The notes beneath the pieces were generated by a model. It saw only the letters and a program-made list of their open reading frames with translations. It had not been told where the DNA came from and made no database searches. From contig NC_084886.1 in assembly GCF_958979055.1 (NCBI RefSeq), positions 39,824,154 to 39,888,153 of the forward strand: a DNA stretch of 64,000 nucleotides, read 5' to 3'. The stretch comes from Alnus glutinosa. Lineage: Eukaryota; Streptophyta; Magnoliopsida; Fagales; Betulaceae. A program made the translations under genes and the position numbers. How positions within the stretch are numbered: position 1 is the first letter of the stretch; each line of letters begins with the position of its first letter. Below are positions 11,223 to 22,812 of the stretch, piece after piece.

Positions 11223-13070
11223 AATGGCTAAAGCTAAGAATCTAGAGAAATGTTATGAAAAGGAAAGATGGAATGAATGAATTAATTAGATGTATCTAGG
11301 AATAGTTTTGGGAAAGGGATAGGAAGACCTTGAATTTGTAGCTATATATGCAGAAATTTAGTTTAAGTTGGCTTTGGTATGAATTTTATTAATATTATTA
11401 CTCTCCATTCAAAGTCTATGTTTGGTATGACTTATAATATGGGCCTAAAGGCTTTGGATGTCGAACAATTTGACACGAGATTGAAGAATTCTTTTTAAGA
11501 AAACATGTAAATCAGTTTATATGGTTTCCTTGATTTGCAATAAGGTTCATGTGATATCAAAATATTTTGAGAGCTCATTGGGATATGCATAAATAACAAA
11601 GTATTCCTTACTATCAAATTCCATAAAAAAACAAGTGGAGTGTTAAACTACCACTTATTCCAAAAGCTTAAGGCGATAGGAAAAAATAAATTTAATCATT
11701 TAATCAGTACTTTAAAATGGAGTGCCTGGACCTCAAGTGATGAATCTGTTGGTCTCCATTATATGATTATGGACGGCGTGGGGGTGTATAGGCCATGGCC
11801 GCCCCCCCCCCTCCACCCTTAAAGAAGAAAAAAAATTTAAGGTAAAAAAATAAAAAATTATAAGGTTTTTTTGCCAATTGGTTCGTAGCAAGAAATTTTT
11901 TTGGCCTATTCCCTTTTATCATATTTTCAAGTGGTTTCATCTCATTTGGAACGATAGATTCATTGTCAAAAGTTTTTCCTTTAATATTTCATAGTTAGCA
12001 ACATACATGTTTGAGAAGAGTAACAATGGAATGAAGCTTTACAAAGTTGTAGATGTTTTATTCAAAGTAAATGAAAGGGGTTTAGTAAAGTAATGCATTG
12101 GAAGAAGACAGGGTGTAGACTCGAGGAGTCACATGCCTAGCAAATCTCGATTTCCTAAGGATGCGTGGCAAAGATAACGTCAAATGGGGATTCATTTCAA
12201 TATAGCTAGCTAGATGGCATTAGAAAAAGTCTAGAAGATACGTGTTTTATTTGTTTTTTGTTGCGTTTAGTAGAATGTGTTTTGTGTAGAATATAATGTT
12301 TTTTTTTATAATAGTTAATGGGCTACTGTATTAGTTAAAGTAGGTTGTTTTAACTAAAGGAATAAAAAAATGTTAGCTTCAAGAGCCATGTCATCCAGAT
12401 AAAGTCTTGCGAGAATGCCGAGAAGCACACAGTTCATTCAACTGAAATTTCTCAATTTCAGTATAGAAACTAAGGCTTTTTAATTGTATTTTTCATTTTT
12501 TAAATCTTTGAACAACGGTTTTCTTTACCTTTTTTTTTTTTTCAAAAAACTTTCTTTACAATTTTGCTTATTGATTTTTAATTTGAAGGGAATAATAAAA
12601 ATAAAAATATAAAAATGGCTATATATATATATATATATATACATACTTTAACCCTTACTTAAAAAGAAAAAAAATTATTTGCCCTTCTTATTAAAATGTT
12701 TGGCTCCGCCGCTGAGTATGATACTAACTCCTTAATCTAAGTTGTGGGGCAAGTCTCACTTTACGATCGAGTACTTCAACTTGGCTCCCAGACGATCAAA
12801 GAGACAGTATTTCCATCCTGCTGGTTTTGCACCACCCACATGCCCAAATGTATAGAATAAAGAAGTAATTACAGGGATCTTTAAGTTCAATTTTTGTGAA
12901 GCAAATTCCAAAGAAAAATAGAAAAAAAAAAAAAAAGAGAAGAAGAAAAGAAAAGAAAAGAATTAAAGATTAATTATAACTGGTTTAGAGCAAAGTATAT
13001 TCGGGCGGCATTTATATATGTGCTGCGTAGATGGGTCATAACAAAGTGGCCGAGAATAAAAGCCCATGAG
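11223..13070. other. Repeat-rich intergenic DNA, no gene
   Basis: The segment 11638-11710 belongs to the dispersed 'TGTTAAA...ACTTTAA' repeat also seen several times near 62.5-63.2 kb. The segments 11780-11870 (C-rich then A-rich) and 12590-12715 (ending in GGCTCCGCCGCTG) resemble the ends of the hAT-type element found intact at 42701-42919 and may be a decayed longer relative. No coding gene was recognised. Confidence 0.45.
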
Positions 13071-13364
13071 AAGATACAAATTAACTACAATAGAATGAGA
13101 ACTAGGGGAATTAATCATCATTTCATTATATATGTAGAAATGCTTTATATAATATATATATCATGAAACAACTACAGCAGCCATGTTTATGTTGTCCAAC
13201 ATCAAAGCCAGACTTGTTTTTTCTAGGAGTGTCTCCACGGGAGGAAGCAGTACATGAGTGAGACTTATTATCACGCCAAAGGCGAGATTATACAGAGGAA
13301 AAAGCAAAAGCCACAACATTAAGCAGTAGAAATAAGAGACTGACTGATTTAGAACATATGGTAA

Positions 13365-13976
13365 CTAAGCATAGGCATCAGGGTTTTGGAGGAGGTAGCC
13401 TTCGACAACTTTGTACATACCCAGCACCTTCCCCTTTCCAGCCTTGATTTCATCTTCCTTGATGACAATGTCACCCTTGGTATGGTACTTGGTTGTCATC
13501 TTATTTATACTACCACCTTCCGCTGTTGCCTCAAATTGGACCTCATGAACAATCAATTCAAGCTTGTCAGCCAAGGCATCACCTTCGATCACCGTATACT
13601 TGTAGGAATGTCTCTTCATTCAGCTCGTCAATTCGGTTCTTAACGGTACTAAATTGGCTACCTGCGTGCATGTACAATTACAATCATGTTTAATTAGTAA
13701 TTTTGTCTCTACTTTTCTCGCTAATTAACTTGTGAAATTTTGTAACGATCGAAGTATATATAGTAGCTAGAGTATGGTAGCTTATTACCTTCCGCGAAAG
13801 TGATCTTCCTGATGCTACCAGCCCCTCCATCGCCCTGAATGATTTCAATGCTCTTAACAGCCTGTGGCAGGAGTTTTGGGATCAGGTTGTGAGCATCAAT
13901 GACCAAGGCTTTAATTGAACAGTCTGGCTGGAGGGATAGGGGAAGTGTACTCGTCTGTGTATGTGATTACGCCCAT
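13365..13976 (-). pseudogene. PR-10 copy C, frameshifted
   Basis: The gene structure of copies D-F is preserved (exon 1 13976-13789, exon 2 13661-13365, stop TAG, splice signals intact) but exon 1 has a 4-bp insertion near 13909-13912, right after Leu-Phe of the PARLFK motif, and exon 2 lacks 2 bp near 13610 in the [12 protein letters not shown] region. Each shift destroys the frame, so no full-length PR-10 can be made. The remaining codons still read [19 protein letters not shown] and the C-terminal NPDAYA. A conserved TATAAAAA box lies at 14071-14064. The closest relative by flanks is copy E. Confidence 0.85.
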
Positions 13977-14063
13977 GATATATATCCTAGAGGGTTGAAA
14001 CTAGCCAGCTAGCTAGGCACTTTTGAATAAGAATTTCTTGAACTTGGGCAGGGAATTAAGTGG

Positions 14064-14071
14064 TTTTTATA
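14064..14071 (-). promoter_or_regulatory. TATA box of PR-10 C
   Basis: TATAAAAA on the minus strand about 90 bp upstream of the ATG, at the same place as in copies D, E and F. Confidence 0.6.
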
Positions 14072-14753
14072 GGTTGGAGTTAAGGCAGTCTTGTTCCTTA
14101 ACTTTTTTCCATTTGGTTCTTAAGGCTGTCCTGTTGTGCATTTGAAAAATCACAATTTGAAGAGGCCGGGCGTTATTTTTGAGGTTAACTTTCCTAAGAT
14201 CAGAGAGTTTGATATGTTAATTAATACAAATGTAAAGTACAAAAGTATGGATCTAAATGGCGTGTTTAAACGGCCTTTTGATTTCGAAAAGAGGTTTCCA
14301 TCTCCATCATCACTCTAAGATCAATTAATAATTAAATGTGCAATGCACAGAAACATGGATATCTGTTACCCAAGACAAGCATATTGAAGACAAATGTTGC
14401 AAGATAACCATAATATTAACATAAAAAAAGAAAAAAAGAAAATACTACAATAGGAGTGGGTGGGGGACCCTAACAAACACCCCAAATCCAGTCATAATAG
14501 TGCAACGAATAAAGACTAAAAATAAAATGGGAGATGAATCTAAAGGGATCTAATCCCATAATTCCTTTACCAAAAGGTTGAGGAGAGGGCCGCCATGAAG
14601 GTGGTATATATGTGATGCTGTCCAATGAATGGATGACTGAAAAAAGGGTTCATTGTCAATGATTGCGATGAAACGGTAGATGAATATCACATTTCCCACA
14701 TCCTTAGACAATGGAGTTTGCTGCGTAACAATCTAGACAAAAGAAATAACCAT

Positions 14754-14958
14754 GGGGAACCTTCACAAAAGGGTACCCAACTATAGCGATTTTTCACTTA
14801 AGGGTACTAATGTAGCAAAACGTTCAATCGAGTGTATGAATTTATCAAAACCATTCAATGTAGGGTATTCTGTCAGCCTCCGTTCTAAATCGATGACGGA
14901 AGTGAAATCACGTGACTTTCACGTGATTTTTTAAACAAATTTTCCCTTTATGCCCCTC
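14754..14958 (+). repeat. Pack-MULE left terminal inverted repeat
   Basis: Pairs with 17504-17708 in inverted orientation; both include TAGCAAAACGTTCAAT and the CGTTCTAAATCGATGACGGA block. Confidence 0.9.
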
Positions 14959-14984
14959 TATGAAGAAAAAATATATTCATTTAA

Positions 14985-16130
14985 ATTTATTATCCTTCTT
15001 ATCGAATCTCAGGTACTTGGACATTTCCAATACCAATGTTTCCGGCACTCTTGCACCTGAATTCGGAAACCTAACGATGCTTGAGGAGTTGCTGCTCTTC
15101 AAGATCCGAATTTCGGGCGAAATCCCGGCAAGTTTCGGGAACTTGAAAGCTCTAAAGGTGTTGGCCCTGTCCCAAAACCAGCTATCAGGGGCAATTCCTC
15201 AAGAAATAGCTTCCTTGAAGAGACTCACCAGGATCAGCCTACTGGAAAACGAGCTGAGCGGCGAAATACCAGAAAATATCGGCGAGTTACCGGAACTTGA
15301 CACGTTACTCCTATGGACAAACTCGCTGAACGGAACTCTCCCTCAAAAGCTGGGCTCCAACGGCAAGTTACAGCATCTGGACGTGTCGACGAACTCGCTC
15401 ACGGGTCCAATCCCACAAAACCTCTGCCTTGGAAACAAGCTCTTTAAGCTCATTCTCCTCTCCAATCGGTTGGTCGATCAGCTCCCGACATCGCTGACCA
15501 ACTGCACCTCCTTGGCTCGGTTTCGGATTCAAAACAACCAGCTCAACGGCTTTATCCCATACGGTTTTGGGTCCTTTCCGAACCTCACCTTTGTCGACCT
15601 CAGCGCCAACAATTTCTCTGGCCTAATTCCGGAAGATTTCGGCAATGCCATCAACCTAGCGTACGTCAACATCTCCCAAAACCAATTTGACTCTGTTTTG
15701 CCCGACAACCTCTGGAACGCCACGGTCATGCAAGTCTTCTCGGCCAGTTCCGCCAAGCTGATAGGCAAAATCCCAGACTTCGTTGGATGTCGAAGCCTCT
15801 ACAAGATCGAGCTCCAAGGAAACTCTCTCAATGGTTCTATTCCTTGGGATATCAGTCACTGCGAGAGGCTTCTGTCTCTGAACCTGAGCCGCAATTCCCT
15901 AACAGGTATAATCCCTTAGGAGATCTCCACGCTTCCCTCAATCACCGACGTTGATCTTTCGCGTAATTTTTTGATGGGCACGATTCCCTCCAACTTCGGT
16001 AACTGTTCCACACTAAGCGTCCCACAAGTGCAAGGTGTTCTTGGTCTCGTCGCCGGTGGCCACATGCAGCAAGCCGCTAGCTTTCCATGGCTGGATTCAA
16101 CTGCTCCTTAAGGAAGTCACGACTGGCCTC
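14985..16130 (+). pseudogene. Captured PXY/TDR-like LRR receptor kinase fragment
   Basis: From LSNLRYLDISNTNVSG to about 16020 the sequence reads as consecutive plant LRRs (LxxLxxLxLxxNxLxGxIP). Motifs such as LPQKLGSNGKLQ, NKLFKLILLSNR, RIQNNQLNG, GCRSLYKIELQGNSLNGS and CERLLSLNLSRNSL match the ectodomain of the PXY/TDR receptor kinase family. An in-frame TAG at 15917-15919 replaces the Trp of the IIPWEIS motif, and about 35 codons follow in the same frame. After 16030 a short piece resembles the juxtamembrane segment (LAFHGW-like) with frame changes and the transmembrane part missing. The signal peptide, first LRRs and kinase domain are absent. It lies wholly inside the Pack-MULE, so it is a captured copy; a full parent gene should exist elsewhere. 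Confidence 0.85.
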
Positions 16131-16139
16131 TTCTTTTGG

Positions 16140-17503
16140 AAAGAATCAAGTGTGTCGATGCTATGGATTCGGTGCTGCATTGAATGGCACCTTCCACATG
16201 CCATATATGAATCTTGGGTGCTGCCAGCTTGGAGTTCAATTTGTAAAGAGCTGATGCTATTCAAGAAAGACGTGTGTTTACTTCGGTGCAGCTTTTCCTT
16301 AACCTTGGATATTAACACATGTTTTTGTGTTAATTTTGGTAAGGAATCGTGTCCTTTGGTTTTCATGCACAGCTTTGGTAGAGAGAATGCTGGGCTTGCT
16401 AAGTTGCAGCATGTTTGGAGATCTTTCATGTTTTCCTCGTCTTCACCACCACTCGGCCTCTTCATCTCTGCCTCCATCTTTAGGGATTGGTCCGTTGAGG
16501 TGCACCGTGCAGGATATGCTTCCATGGAAGATTTTGTATGATAGCTCCAATGAGTAGTGGAGGAAAGCTTGGCCTCAGTGCGTCCAACCAGTATTGGAAG
16601 AAACAAAAGGAAATGAAGCTATACACGCCCATCAAGCAGTTAAGAAAAAGAGCAGAAAAAAAAACTAAAAGGAAAGGAAAAAGAACCAAGCAAATAATCC
16701 TCTGTTTTGGAACATAAAAACAGAGTTGGAACAAAAAATCCTATGTTTTCTCCTAGCCTAGTATTAATTTCTTTCACTCCACCAAGCAGCAAAGGAAGGA
16801 GGAGGATTGTCTCTGTTCAACTATGTTTTTATGTTCCAAAACAGAGGATTTTTTTTTTCTTCTCTTTTTGTTAACTGCTTCATGCACCCTTCGTCACCAC
16901 CTACTTGAAAGAGGAGATCGGAGATGGGGTGATTGTAAAAATCACCAATACCAATTTTATCCGAATCTAGGAAGGATTTGTTAGGAACAAGTTTTCCTTT
17001 AACGTCTGCATCAACCAAGCTCTAGACTTGCCGCAAAGAAACAAGAATCTAAGCTGGACTTCACGCTTTGCATGGGCACCACCTTCATGCACGCATATCG
17101 TCCACGCCAGTAGCAACAAGTAGGAGTCCATGCCTGTTAAAAAAAATTAACGTTAAAAACACTAACAATGAAACTATTGTTAGTGTTTCTCCATGCGTTG
17201 TCATCCTCCACATGGTCTCTAGGAAGCTCTTTCCATGCAGTGAATGAGTGTGTCTTCTGCCGGGCACAGTGCTTGGTCGGAATTCTCGTCGACCAGTGAG
17301 GTGTCCTTCTTTGGCGGATGCGATGACCGCGAAGCGCTTGCATATGGGATGAGGATGCATGGCCGAGCACCCAGGGATAATGCTCACCATCATGAAATTT
17401 GTGACTTCCTGTAATTCACTGAGATTTGCTATCCTTTGGTTTGTCTAGCTCCCAACAAGTCCAAGAAAATAACAGACGAAGCGGACAACGCCAGCGAAGG
17501 AGT
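16140..17503. other. Pack-MULE interior, unidentified captured sequence
   Basis: The segments 16140-16560 and 17040-17400 have higher GC and longer open frames on the minus strand than the AT-rich surroundings, as expected for captured gene pieces, but I recognise no family. Between them, a perfect inverted pair built on CTCTGTTTTGGAACATAAAA lies at about 16695-16735 and 16818-16858. No intact gene is supported. Confidence 0.4.
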
Positions 17504-17708
17504 GAGGGGCATAATTGGAAGTTTCACTTAAAAAGTCACGTGAAATCCACGTGTTTTGGGTTCCGTCATCGATTTAGAACGGAGGGTGACGGAATACCCT
17601 ACATTGCACGATTTTGATAAATTCATACACTCAATTGAACGTTTTGCTACATTGGTACCCTTAATTGAAAAAGCACTATAGTTTGATACCCTTATGTGAA
17701 GTTTCCCC
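17504..17708 (-). repeat. Pack-MULE right terminal inverted repeat
   Basis: Inverted partner of 14754-14958, ending ...GTTTCCCC next to the target duplication AATAACCAT. Confidence 0.9.
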
Positions 17709-17885
17709 AATAACCATTCCCACTTTATTGAAGGAGAAAGTGATAGAATTGGAAACCACTGGAAGAGATGGCGCATGTGCCTCGCGCGCAGGTTTAGAGG
17801 GAGGTGCTTGGGTCCCAGGCACTAGTGGAGACGTTGGTTGGCGATGGTTCGTGCTGGATTTGGGGATGGGGAAGCCAGTACATGC

Positions 17886-17965
17886 ACTACAAAAATAACT
17901 GTAATTCGTCGCGTGTCTACAATAGCGGTTACTGTAGCTACGCGGCCAAATAGCCACCTGTCTTT
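17886..17965 (+). mobile_element. Truncated CACTA element end
   Basis: Begins CACTACAAAAATAACTG and continues with a near copy of the subterminal sequence of the CACTA element at 57621 (gtcgcgtgtctacaatagc). The paralogous copy 2 at about 39066 lacks these roughly 80 bp, so it inserted in copy 1 after the duplication and is only one end of an element. Confidence 0.7.
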
Positions 17966-19310
17966 ATGAATGGGCGGTGGTAAATCTAGCTTCCAGCTTG
18001 GGGGGTTCAAAAGGGAGAACAACAAGAGTTTCTTAGAGGATTTTTTGTTTTTGAGAGAGCGGCGAGGTATTTTTTGTTTTGTTTTGTTTTCAAACTACCT
18101 AATTAAAAGGATGTAAAAGCAATAGTAAGTATGATGTGCTGTTTCTATGGGTCTGATTCTCATCTAATTCTTAGCTTTTTTCACATTCTTTTTCATTTAT
18201 GATCTAGAATCCTATGTCACATCATTTAGAATAGTACCCCATAGAACTACATTTTTGAGGTTATTGACTTGATTTATTTGTGTTACATATGACTATTTAT
18301 AGGAAAAATGAGGTAGGTGAAGTGAGCTAATTAGAAACGTAGCCAACATATATGTATGGTAAATACTTAATAAGAAAATCAACACAAATATAGAATATAT
18401 ATATCCTATATTATATAAGTTTGACTTTTTTAAGCATTACATTTTTTTTAACTCACTTGACTCAGTAGTTGACTTGCTTGAGATGTCTCGTTGTTGAGTT
18501 GTTATAGTTGACTTGATCACTGGCATGAGCCGAATGTTAATTGTCAGCATGATGCGTCGATTGGAAACTTGTCTTTGGAGATGGTTGGAGAAGAAGTAGG
18601 TAATTGTGGTTGGAGGATTGCGGTGGATGACGACTAGAGTACGGTTGGGTCAGATGGTGGTTGACAATAGGCTAGTCGAAGTTGGCCAGTGGTGGGCTGG
18701 GTAGAACAATGGCCCGCGGTGATGGGCTACATGGTGGCCTATGATGGCTGGTGTGGAGGGAGGCTAAAGATGGCGATGAGTGGTGGCCATCAAGTAACAC
18801 TATAGATAACGGAAGACTAGGCCGAACGGTGGTTTGTGATGGGGTGGGCCGGATAATTGGCCCAATGTGGGCTGTTGAATTGGGTCGACTAATGGGCCAA
18901 CTTAGGTTGGATAATTGGGCTGATGTGGTTCGTTGAATTGGGCTGAATAATTGGGGCAATATTTAACGGGTCAATGATTGGCCCGACTTGGGTTGGATAA
19001 CTTGGCCAACTTGAGCCGTTACACTGGCGGGCTAAGAGGCGATGACTGGGTTTGATAATTGGGCTTGAAAACCATGGGCCTAATTGTGGATAAGGTTGTA
19101 GGATAATATCCTATCAGACAAATCGAATCCAATGAACGCGCGTGGTAACAAGTGAGGTACGTGAAAACACTTACAGTAGAAATCGTTGGAGCGTGAAGAA
19201 AACGTCAACGGCTTTGGATGGCACGTGGAGGTGCTTGCAAAACTTCCAGTGAATTTTGGGGTGGTTGAGCTTTAGAGGCCTACGCCCACTATCAGGAAGC
19301 GATCTATAGG

Positions 19311-21407
19311 TGTAATACCCCAACCTTTAAGTTGGATTAAGTAGGCTCTACTTGGTGTAAGAGGGTGATGGAATTGATTCCAAGTGTTAGGAGGTAGAGT
19401 TTTGGACTCTTTGGATTTTCTAACTGGGCGAACGTTTAAAGTTTGATTCAAACAATGATTGGTTCAAAACGTTCAAAGTTGGATTCGAACGATTGAAGTT
19501 TACAATAAACATTTGATACCTATCAGAAGATGATTTTTTTTTTTTTATAAATTTTTTAAAAAGGGATAAGACACCTTAGCCCTTTTGAATACCTTTACAC
19601 ACCTGTAAATATATCCTTATGCCCCTTGAGCCCTATTTTTGCCACCTTTTGTTTGAGGAGACCCTAGAGAAAGTGAAGGCTTGGAAAGAGAAGGAGTTTC
19701 TTTTGGTCTTATCTTCTTGAAGAGGTAGTACCATATGCTTAAAATTGTTGTTATTAGCATGTTTAATTTCTGTTAGTTTTGTTTTTATGGTTTAGACAAC
19801 TCTAGCTTGTAGATCTCGGTTATGGGTTTAATATTGTAGGGTTGTGTTAAGGTTTTAAGACAAGATTAATGGAGGTTAGTCACCTAATGATGTTGGACGT
19901 ACCTTAATGTGTATGAATATGTTATTGTGGATTAGGATAGTATTAAGTGCCTTAAAAGAGCCTTAGATCGTGTTAGATTAAGAAAATGTTGGACCTTTAG
20001 TAGAAATGGAGGTTCTGTCAGACTACCGAACGTTTGGTAGGGTTATTGATTGATAGAAATTGAACGATCGACATGATAACCAAATAATCAATGGTCGGAC
20101 ATAATGACCATTTTGCCCCTAATTTATATTTAAGGGTATTTCCATCTAAATAAGATGCTGATATTAGATTGTTTCATAGATTTGGACGTTGTAGACTGTC
20201 AAGGAAATTACCCTGGCGGAAAACATATGAGCAAGGTGAGTAAAACTCATAGAGATACTTGTTATTACAATTATTTTATAAATGATTATTTTATGTATCA
20301 AACATGCATGCTTAAGACTCGCACAAAATAGTTTTTATAATGATTTGAACTTCATTTTTAGTGTAAACAAGTGATTTAGAAAGGGATGTGTTGTTGTGTG
20401 AGTTCCTCTTACAAAAGCGTGCAATATTCATGGAAAAGACTAATTAATTGCATGTATGACATGGTACATCGTCTCATGGGATAACGGTCATGGGCTACTA
20501 TTATACAAGTTAATCCTATGGTTAAATAGATTTACTTTTATGTTTGGTCTTGGATACAATGATTTTTAGGTAATTGGTGCACAACTACGCCATCATTAGT
20601 GGTGTGGATCACCCGAAGTTTAAATCCGGTCGGGCTACTAATGATGACGGTAATTGGCAATATTGGGGCGTCGATGTTATATTACAGGTCTATCGGGACT
20701 TCGCCAACCTTGCAGAGAAGGGGTTAGTATCGCGGGTGAATCATATGGATGTTTAACATATGACATGCTTACTTAATTTATAATGTACTATATCTATAAT
20801 GCATTACCATGCCATTTTTTTTTTATTTAACAGAGGACTCCATTTATGTTATTGCCTGTGATTTATAACCTTTTACTTAACAAATGAGTTCACTGTATGA
20901 TAATCTGTACATGCACCATGTATATTATTATGTAATTATTTAATCGTGGACTTATGCTTATATCTTTTCACCTATAAAACATGTGTTATTTTATAGTTAG
21001 ATTGCCTTTTGATGCCAGATACGAAAAGGACCTTGAGGCAGTTGCGTCTGGTTGGAGTAATCATAGATTCATAGAGATCTAGTCAACACTTAAAAGACTT
21101 ATTGCAAGATTTTCGGGTGATGTTGTAGACTTACAGTTTTGAGGCATGTTTTTGCTTATTAAAGTTTAGTTTTGATTTTTTTATATATGTTAATGACATG
21201 TACAGTGTATAATTTCAGTTAATTTGATGTTTCTTAGTTTGTTTTTTGGTTGTAATTATTAATGTTGCAAGAGATATCATGTGTTTTTGCTGCTTAGTAT
21301 TTCTTTTTTGAGGATTAGAGATCCCTTGATCTTATTCTTTGGAGGAATTAGATGGGAAGACGTATGGATGAGTTAATTCTCAGCTAATAATTTATCGGAA
21401 CGTTACA
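19311..21407. mobile_element. Solo LTR of an LTR retrotransposon (copy 1)
   Basis: A 2,097-bp segment that begins TGTAATACCCC and ends CGTTACA, typical LTR ends, directly flanked by the 5-bp direct repeat ATAGG (19306-19310 and 21408-21412). No internal coding region lies inside or beside it, so it is a solo LTR left by recombination. The same insertion with the same target duplication is present at 40447-42567, so it is older than the tandem duplication. The family is probably Ty3/gypsy by LTR length and end sequence, but this is uncertain. Confidence 0.75.
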
Positions 21408-21807
21408 ATAGGGCTACATCTTGATTTTATTAACTTGATTTATTTGTGTACATTATATAAGACTCTAGTTAGTTATAAGAAAAATGAGGTATGTGGAGTG
21501 AGCTAAGAAAGGTAATCAAATCCTATATCTTATAAGAGGTTTATGAAAAATCATATAACGGGTTTAGAACCACATGAACAAATTCTAAAATATATACTAG
21601 AACGAGATGAACCGATGGGTAGTTTCTACAAGGCAGAGGCAGCACAATGAATTCAAAATGCAGATTTTTAGGATTAGTTTGCAGTTCATCATATTAGAGC
21701 ATGGGATGCGTGGATGAACGTTAACAAAGTGGCCGAGTATAAAAGCCCATCAGACGATACAAACTGAGTTAGAGAACGAGAAATAAAAAGGAATTCATCA
21801 TTTCATT

Positions 21808-21875
21808 ATGGAAAATGCTATTTACACTACACCCGCACAACAATGGTACAACAGCCCCTCAAGTCTCTTTCATTA
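21808..21875. mobile_element. Tiny MITE-like insertion downstream of PR-10 D
   Basis: About 60 bp starting TGGAAAATGCTATTTACAC is present here and absent from the matching places of copies E and F; it is bordered by the 8-bp direct repeat TTTCATTA. The size and 8-bp duplication suit a small hAT-type derivative. Confidence 0.5.
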
Positions 21876-22113
21876 TATACGTAGAAATGCTTTATTAATA
21901 TATATAGCATGAAACAACAACAGCAGCCACGTTTATGTTTTCCAACATCAAAGCCAGACTTGTTTTTTCTAGAGTGTCTTCACAGGAGGAAGAAGTACAC
22001 GAGTGAGACTTATTATCACGCCAAAGGCGAGATTATACAGAGGAAAAAGCAAAAGCCACAACATTAAGCAGTAGAAATAAGAGACTGACTGATTTAGAAC
22101 ATATGGTTCGTAA

Positions 22114-22718
22114 TTAAGCATACGCATCAGGGTTTTGGATGAGGTAGCCTTCGACAACTTTGTACATACCCAGCACCTTCTCCTTGCCAGCCTTGATTTC
22201 CTCTTCCTTGATGACAATGTCACCCTTGGTATGGTACTTGGTTGTCATCTTATTTTTACTGCCACCTTCTGCTGTTGCCTCTAATTGGACCTCATGAACA
22301 ATAGATTCAAACTTGTCAGCTAAGGCATCACCTTCGATCACCGTATACTTGTAGGAATATGTCTCTTCATTTAGCTCGTCAATTCGGTTCTTAACGGTAC
22401 TAAACTGGCTACCTGCATGCATGCACAATTACAATCATGTTTAGTTATTTTGTCTCTACTTTTCTCGCTAATTAACTTGTGAAATTTGTAACGACCGACG
22501 TATATATAGTAGCTAGTGTATGGTAGCTTATTACCTTCGGCGAAAGTGATCTTCCTGATGCTACCAGCCCCTCCATCGCCCTGAATGATTTGAATGCTCT
22601 TAACAACCTGTGGCAGGAGTTTTGGGATCAGGTTGTGAGCATCAATGACCAAGGCTTTGAACAGTCTGGCTGGAGGGATAGGGGAAGTGTACTCGTCTGT
22701 GTATGCGATTACACCCAT
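22114..22718 (-). CDS. Bet v 1 / PR-10 protein (copy D)
   Basis: Exons 22718-22535 and 22412-22114 encode 160 aa with the PR-10 intron in codon 62 (GT-AG). The sequence begins [20 protein letters not shown], has the glycine loop GDGGAGS at residues 47-53 followed by Ile-Arg-Lys, and ends QNPDAYA. A conserved TATAAAAA lies about 90 bp upstream (22812-22805). It is nearly identical to copy F, including intron and flanks. The function is that of the family: small cytosolic ligand-binding, stress-related protein and potential allergen. Confidence 0.94.
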
Positions 22719-22804
22719 GATATCCTAGAAGGGTTGAATCTAGCTAGCTAGCTAGAGGCACTTTTGAATTAGAATTTCTTGAACTTGGGCAGGGAATTAA
22801 GTGG

Positions 22805-22812
22805 TTTTTATA
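22805..22812 (-). promoter_or_regulatory. TATA box of PR-10 D
   Basis: Minus-strand TATAAAAA about 90 bp before the ATG, conserved in C, E and F. Confidence 0.6.

Larger units (their letters stand above)
14754..17708. mobile_element. Pack-MULE (non-autonomous Mutator-like element)
   Basis: A 2,955-bp element with about 205-bp terminal inverted repeats (14754-14958 and 17504-17708, GGGGAA... ends, roughly 85% identical by eye). It is flanked by a perfect 9-bp target duplication AATAACCAT (14745-14753 and 17709-17717). The paralogous segment at 38886-38894 has a single AATAACCAT with both flanks continuous, which is the empty site. The inside holds an LRR receptor kinase fragment and other unidentified pieces, and no transposase. 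Long TIRs, 9-bp duplication and captured host gene sequence define a Pack-MULE. Confidence 0.92.

Noticed and set aside
16097-16606. 169-codon minus-strand frame in the Pack-MULE
   Set aside because: No recognised domain and no start or splice context; may be captured exon pieces but is not a supported gene.
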